Below are positions 5,254-7,312 of a DNA stretch of 7,312 nt, in pieces; the first letter of the stretch is position 1; each line of letters opens with the position of its first letter. A model generated the notes under the pieces. That model saw only the letters and a list, made by a program, of their open reading frames with translations, did not search any database and had not been told where the DNA came from. Origin of the DNA: Hippea sp964442345 (GTDB lineage: Bacteria > Campylobacterota_A > Desulfurellia > Desulfurellales > Hippeaceae); assembly GCA_964442345.1 (NCBI GenBank), contig CAYTZD010000060.1, positions 1 to 7,312 of the forward strand. Direction: 5' to 3'. The position numbers and the translations under genes were made by a program.

Positions 5254-6379
5254 TCCTTTTTCTCCTTCTTTTTGCTTCAAGGTTTGAATAGACACAGCCG
5301 CAGTAATCCTGCCTGTAAAATCCGAACTGTTTTGATAGCTCAGCAGAACGCTTAAATCCGTCCTTCTTCTTAAAATCCGTATCTTCAAATTTTACATTAT
5401 ATCTCTTTGACAAACCTTCGCCTATCTTCTTTATCACATCGTATTTTTTTAAAGGACTAACAGAAAGCGTCGTTGTAAAATAGTCAAATTTAAGCTCTTT
5501 TGCCAGTTTGACCGTCTTTTTCATTCTATCGGCATAACAAAGTATGCATCTTTTTCCGCCTTCTGGCTCGTTTTTGTAAATCTTTACCATATCAACCCAT
5601 CTTTTTGGATTATACTCGCCTATATGCAGTTTTAACTTATGATAATCGCACAATCTTTTTATCTCGTTCAGTCTGATTTCGTATTCCCTTTTTGGGTGTA
5701 TGTTGGGATTGTAAAAAAATATCTCAAGTTCGTAATTCTCCTTTAGTCTTTCTATTACGCTTGTTGCACAAGGAGCACAGCAGGCATGCAGAAGCAGTTT
5801 TGGTTTTTTATCTCTCTCTTCAATAATCTTCTTAATCGGCTTAAACGAGAATCTATGAATCTCACACGGCCCATACTTTTTTAGCGCTTCTGTGTGAGCC
5901 TTTGTGCCGTATCCCTTATGTTTTTCAAAGCCATAAACAGGATAGATGTCGGCAACAAGCTTCATATATCTATCCCGCCACACCTTAGCAAGGATTGATG
6001 CAGCAGCAATCATCTTAACCTTCTCATCACCGTCGATTATGCTTTTGTAAGGAATAGGCAAATCAAACTTATCCCTTCCATCTATTAACAGAAAGGAAGG
6101 CTTCTGATTCATAACATTTATCGCCCTTTTTATGGCAAGTTCAACGGCTTTTACTATACCAAGCCTGTCTATCTCCTTGTTTGATGCAACACCTATGCCA
6201 TATATGGAGTTTTCCTTGATAATCTCGTATAATTCTTCCCTTTTTGCTTCTGAAAGTTTTTTGGAATCGTCTATCTCATCAAGCTGTGGGATATCTCTGT
6301 TCAAAATGACGCATGCAGCGACGACAGGTCCAGCCCATGGACCCCTGCCTGCTTCATCTACACCCGCAGTCTTTCCCAT
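5234..6379 (-). CDS. rnhB-queH: Fusion protein: ribonuclease HII (N-terminal) and epoxyqueuosine reductase QueH (C-terminal)
   Basis: The 381-residue frame joins two complete enzymes. Residues 1 to about 190 are RNase HII, which cuts DNA 5' of misincorporated ribonucleotides: DEAGRGPWAGP (8-18) with D8 and E9, DDSKKL (37-42), LLIDG with D100, and GDEKVKMIAAASILAKVWRDRYM (117-139) with D118, completing the DEDD set; GYGTKAH and HRFSF follow. Residues about 193-368 are QueH (DUF208), the iron-sulfur enzyme that reduces epoxyqueuosine to queuosine in tRNA: LLHACCAPC (196-204), NPNIHPKREYEIR (224-236), RCILCYADRM (277-286), TTTLSVSP (302-309) and YRQDYCGC (355-362). Seven cysteines (200, 201, 204, 278, 281, 360, 362) fit the cluster-binding set. 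No in-frame ATG, GTG or TTG lies near the junction, so separate initiation of QueH is unlikely. The start overlaps the DUF89 gene by 22 nt and lacks a clear Shine-Dalgarno sequence. Confidence 0.93.
   Translation of the reverse strand: MGKTAGVDEAGRGPWAGPVVAACVILNRDIPQLDEIDDSKKLSEAKREELYEIIKENSIYGIGVASNKEIDRLGIVKAVELAIKRAINVMNQKPSFLLIDGRDKFDLPIPYKSIIDGDEKVKMIAAASILAKVWRDRYMKLVADIYPVYGFEKHKGYGTKAHTEALKKYGPCEIHRFSFKPIKKIIEERDKKPKLLLHACCAPCATSVIERLKENYELEIFFYNPNIHPKREYEIRLNEIKRLCDYHKLKLHIGEYNPKRWVDMVKIYKNEPEGGKRCILCYADRMKKTVKLAKELKFDYFTTTLSVSPLKKYDVIKKIGEGLSKRYNVKFEDTDFKKKDGFKRSAELSKQFGFYRQDYCGCVYSNLEAKRRRKRNESKAD
5262..5267 (-). promoter_or_regulatory. Ribosome binding site that decides the start of the two-domain kinase
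   Basis: The - strand reads AAGGAG, then 8 nt, then the ATG at 5253. It lies within the last codons of the RNase HII-QueH gene, where the same bases encode part of a run of basic residues (KRRRKR). This favours the 500-residue protein over the 545-residue reading frame. Confidence 0.75.
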
Positions 6380-7245
6380 CGTGAGTCGTTTCTAATAAAT
6401 ATCTTAGAAAACTTCTTCAGCTTAAGATAATCTGCCACAACACCACATTTTATTAAGAAGAGAAAATAGACACGGCTATCTTCAATCTCGCTTAATGTCT
6501 CAAAGTTGCCCTGGCCTTTTGAGATGATTATATCGGCATCATCATAAACCCTTCTGCATTCTGGCGCTGCCATATCAGGCCAAAAACCGGGTATAATCTC
6601 GCCAGAATCGACAACTTCAGCCACTTTATCCATTCCTACATAGACTGCATCTTCTTTTGTAACATCGTTGATTATTGGACCGCCTCTGACTATCACATAA
6701 AGCTTTTTATCTGGATACAGTTTACTTATCGTCTCAAGCAGAATCCTGTCAAATACGATTTCGCCTGCATTGTCGGCAAGCAGAACAACATTTTTAGCTT
6801 TTTCTAAATCCTTCTCAAAAAGTGAGAAGTCCGTAAGGTCAAGCGGATTGTGGACAACATCGTCTATTGTTTTTTCAAGATTAATCGTTCCAACTTCGCT
6901 TCCAAAATCTATGATATTACCGGCTAAAGCAAGTCTAATAGCATAAAGCAAAGGGTTTTTGGCATTTTCTATCTCTCTTTTTGCAAAATCTTCGTATTTT
7001 AAGGCTATATCGTTATATTTTCTCTTTATCTTGCTATAAGGATCATCTATTCCTAAGGTTTTTCTTATTGTTCCATAGACCTTTTCGCTAATAATCGGCG
7101 GTGGCAGGTTGACATCTATATCCTGTAAGATTTTGACAACTTCCATTGCAGGTTTTAAAAGGTGTTCTCTATCTGAATAGAACAACCTTGCCGTTCTTGT
7201 CGCCTGAGATATAAAACAGTGATAACATTCAGCATGAACCTTCAT
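6358..7245 (-). CDS. DUF89 / ARMT1-like metal-dependent phosphatase (damage-control phosphatase family)
   Basis: The 295-residue protein has the features of the prokaryotic DUF89 proteins: an N-terminal MKVHAECYHC with a CxxC pair (C7, C10), NIIDFG (110-115), the metal-binding LADNAGE (156-162, D158 and N159), VRGGPIINDVT (186-196), and ISKGQGNFETL (241-251). DUF89 proteins are Mn/Co/Ni-dependent phosphatases; characterised members remove phosphate from damaged or surplus metabolites such as sugar phosphates and 4'-phosphopantetheine derivatives. The substrate of this one is unknown. It appears to be the first gene of the - strand operon, because a promoter-like sequence lies just upstream and no - strand coding sequence is seen between it and the window edge. 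The ATG has no Shine-Dalgarno sequence. The start is supported by the conserved opening MKV-x(3)-C-x2-C, which lies right at the N-terminus in this family. Confidence 0.9.
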   Translation of the reverse strand: MKVHAECYHCFISQATRTARLFYSDREHLLKPAMEVVKILQDIDVNLPPPIISEKVYGTIRKTLGIDDPYSKIKRKYNDIALKYEDFAKREIENAKNPLLYAIRLALAGNIIDFGSEVGTINLEKTIDDVVHNPLDLTDFSLFEKDLEKAKNVVLLADNAGEIVFDRILLETISKLYPDKKLYVIVRGGPIINDVTKEDAVYVGMDKVAEVVDSGEIIPGFWPDMAAPECRRVYDDADIIISKGQGNFETLSEIEDSRVYFLFLIKCGVVADYLKLKKFSKIFIRNDSRWERLRV

Positions 7246-7253
7246 ATCGAAGG

Positions 7254-7282
7254 ATTATAAATAAGAGTTCCCATTAATGCAA
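7254..7282 (-). promoter_or_regulatory. Candidate sigma-70-type promoter of the - strand operon
   Basis: The - strand shows TTGCAT (7282-7277) as a possible -35 box, a 17-nt spacer, and a perfect -10 box TATAAT (7259-7254). Transcription would begin near 7248-7246, at or only 1-3 nt before the ATG at 7245, which would leave almost no leader. This matches the missing Shine-Dalgarno sequence. The region is A/T-rich, so a chance match is possible. The remaining bases to the window edge show no gene; a T-rich tract on the - strand (7296-7284) may belong to a terminator of an upstream gene. Confidence 0.45.
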
Positions 7283-7312
7283 CAAAAATAAAAAAATCGG
7301 TTTATTGGCTAA

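Noticed and set aside
6132..6395. A + strand frame of 87 residues opposite the RNase HII domain.
   Set aside because: It is antisense to conserved RNase HII motifs and its Ser/Pro-rich sequence shows no recognisable domain.
1..7312. Search by eye for CRISPR arrays, tRNA genes, transposase genes, direct repeats and a toxin-antitoxin or defence system.
   Set aside because: None was seen. The window is almost fully covered by housekeeping-type genes, with no spaced repeats, no cloverleaf-like segments and no integrase or transposase motifs.

Overview
The window reads as a compact, AT-rich bacterial chromosome segment with proteins rich in Lys, Ile and Glu. Nearly every base is coding and most genes overlap their neighbours. 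The gene content (PdxJ, AcpS, FolC, RNase HII, QueH, a DUF89 protein, an ArsA/GET3-type ATPase) and the composition would suit a thermophilic anaerobe, for example the sulfur-reducing Desulfurella/Hippea group. That assignment is an inference from style and gene content and is weak.

Layout. Positions 1-1087 (+ strand) hold the C-terminal end of an ArsA/GET3-family ATPase. It overlaps by 8 nt a 209-residue protein with a single N-terminal membrane anchor and no recognised function. Positions 7245-1089 (- strand) hold one long probable operon. In transcription order it contains: a DUF89 metal-dependent phosphatase-like protein; a fusion of RNase HII with the queuosine enzyme QueH; a two-domain protein joining an APH-like kinase fold to a P-loop kinase; PdxJ; AcpS; FolC; and a PaaI-type hotdog thioesterase. 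The first five junctions overlap by 22, 20, 20, 16 and 8 nt, and only the last has a gap (21 nt, with a strong ribosome binding site).

Regulation. A promoter-like pair (TTGCAT, 17 nt, TATAAT) lies just upstream of the DUF89 gene. It is so close that the transcript would start almost at the ATG, so the first gene may be leaderless. The - strand operon meets the + strand pair tail to tail with one base between the stop codons. A perfect 8-bp inverted repeat followed by five T's on the - strand overlaps both stops and could be the operon terminator, lying inside the 3' end of the opposing gene.

Function. The - strand genes are mostly housekeeping: ribonucleotide removal from DNA, tRNA queuosine synthesis, pyridoxal phosphate synthesis, acyl carrier protein activation and folate polyglutamylation. 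They are mixed with three enzymes of unknown substrate (DUF89, the double kinase, the thioesterase). The points most worth a second look are the RNase HII-QueH fusion and the membrane-anchored partner of the ArsA/GET3-type ATPase, which may resemble the eukaryotic membrane-insertion factor CCDC47. No tRNA, rRNA, CRISPR array, insertion sequence or other mobile element is visible, and there is no gene-free stretch longer than about 70 bases.
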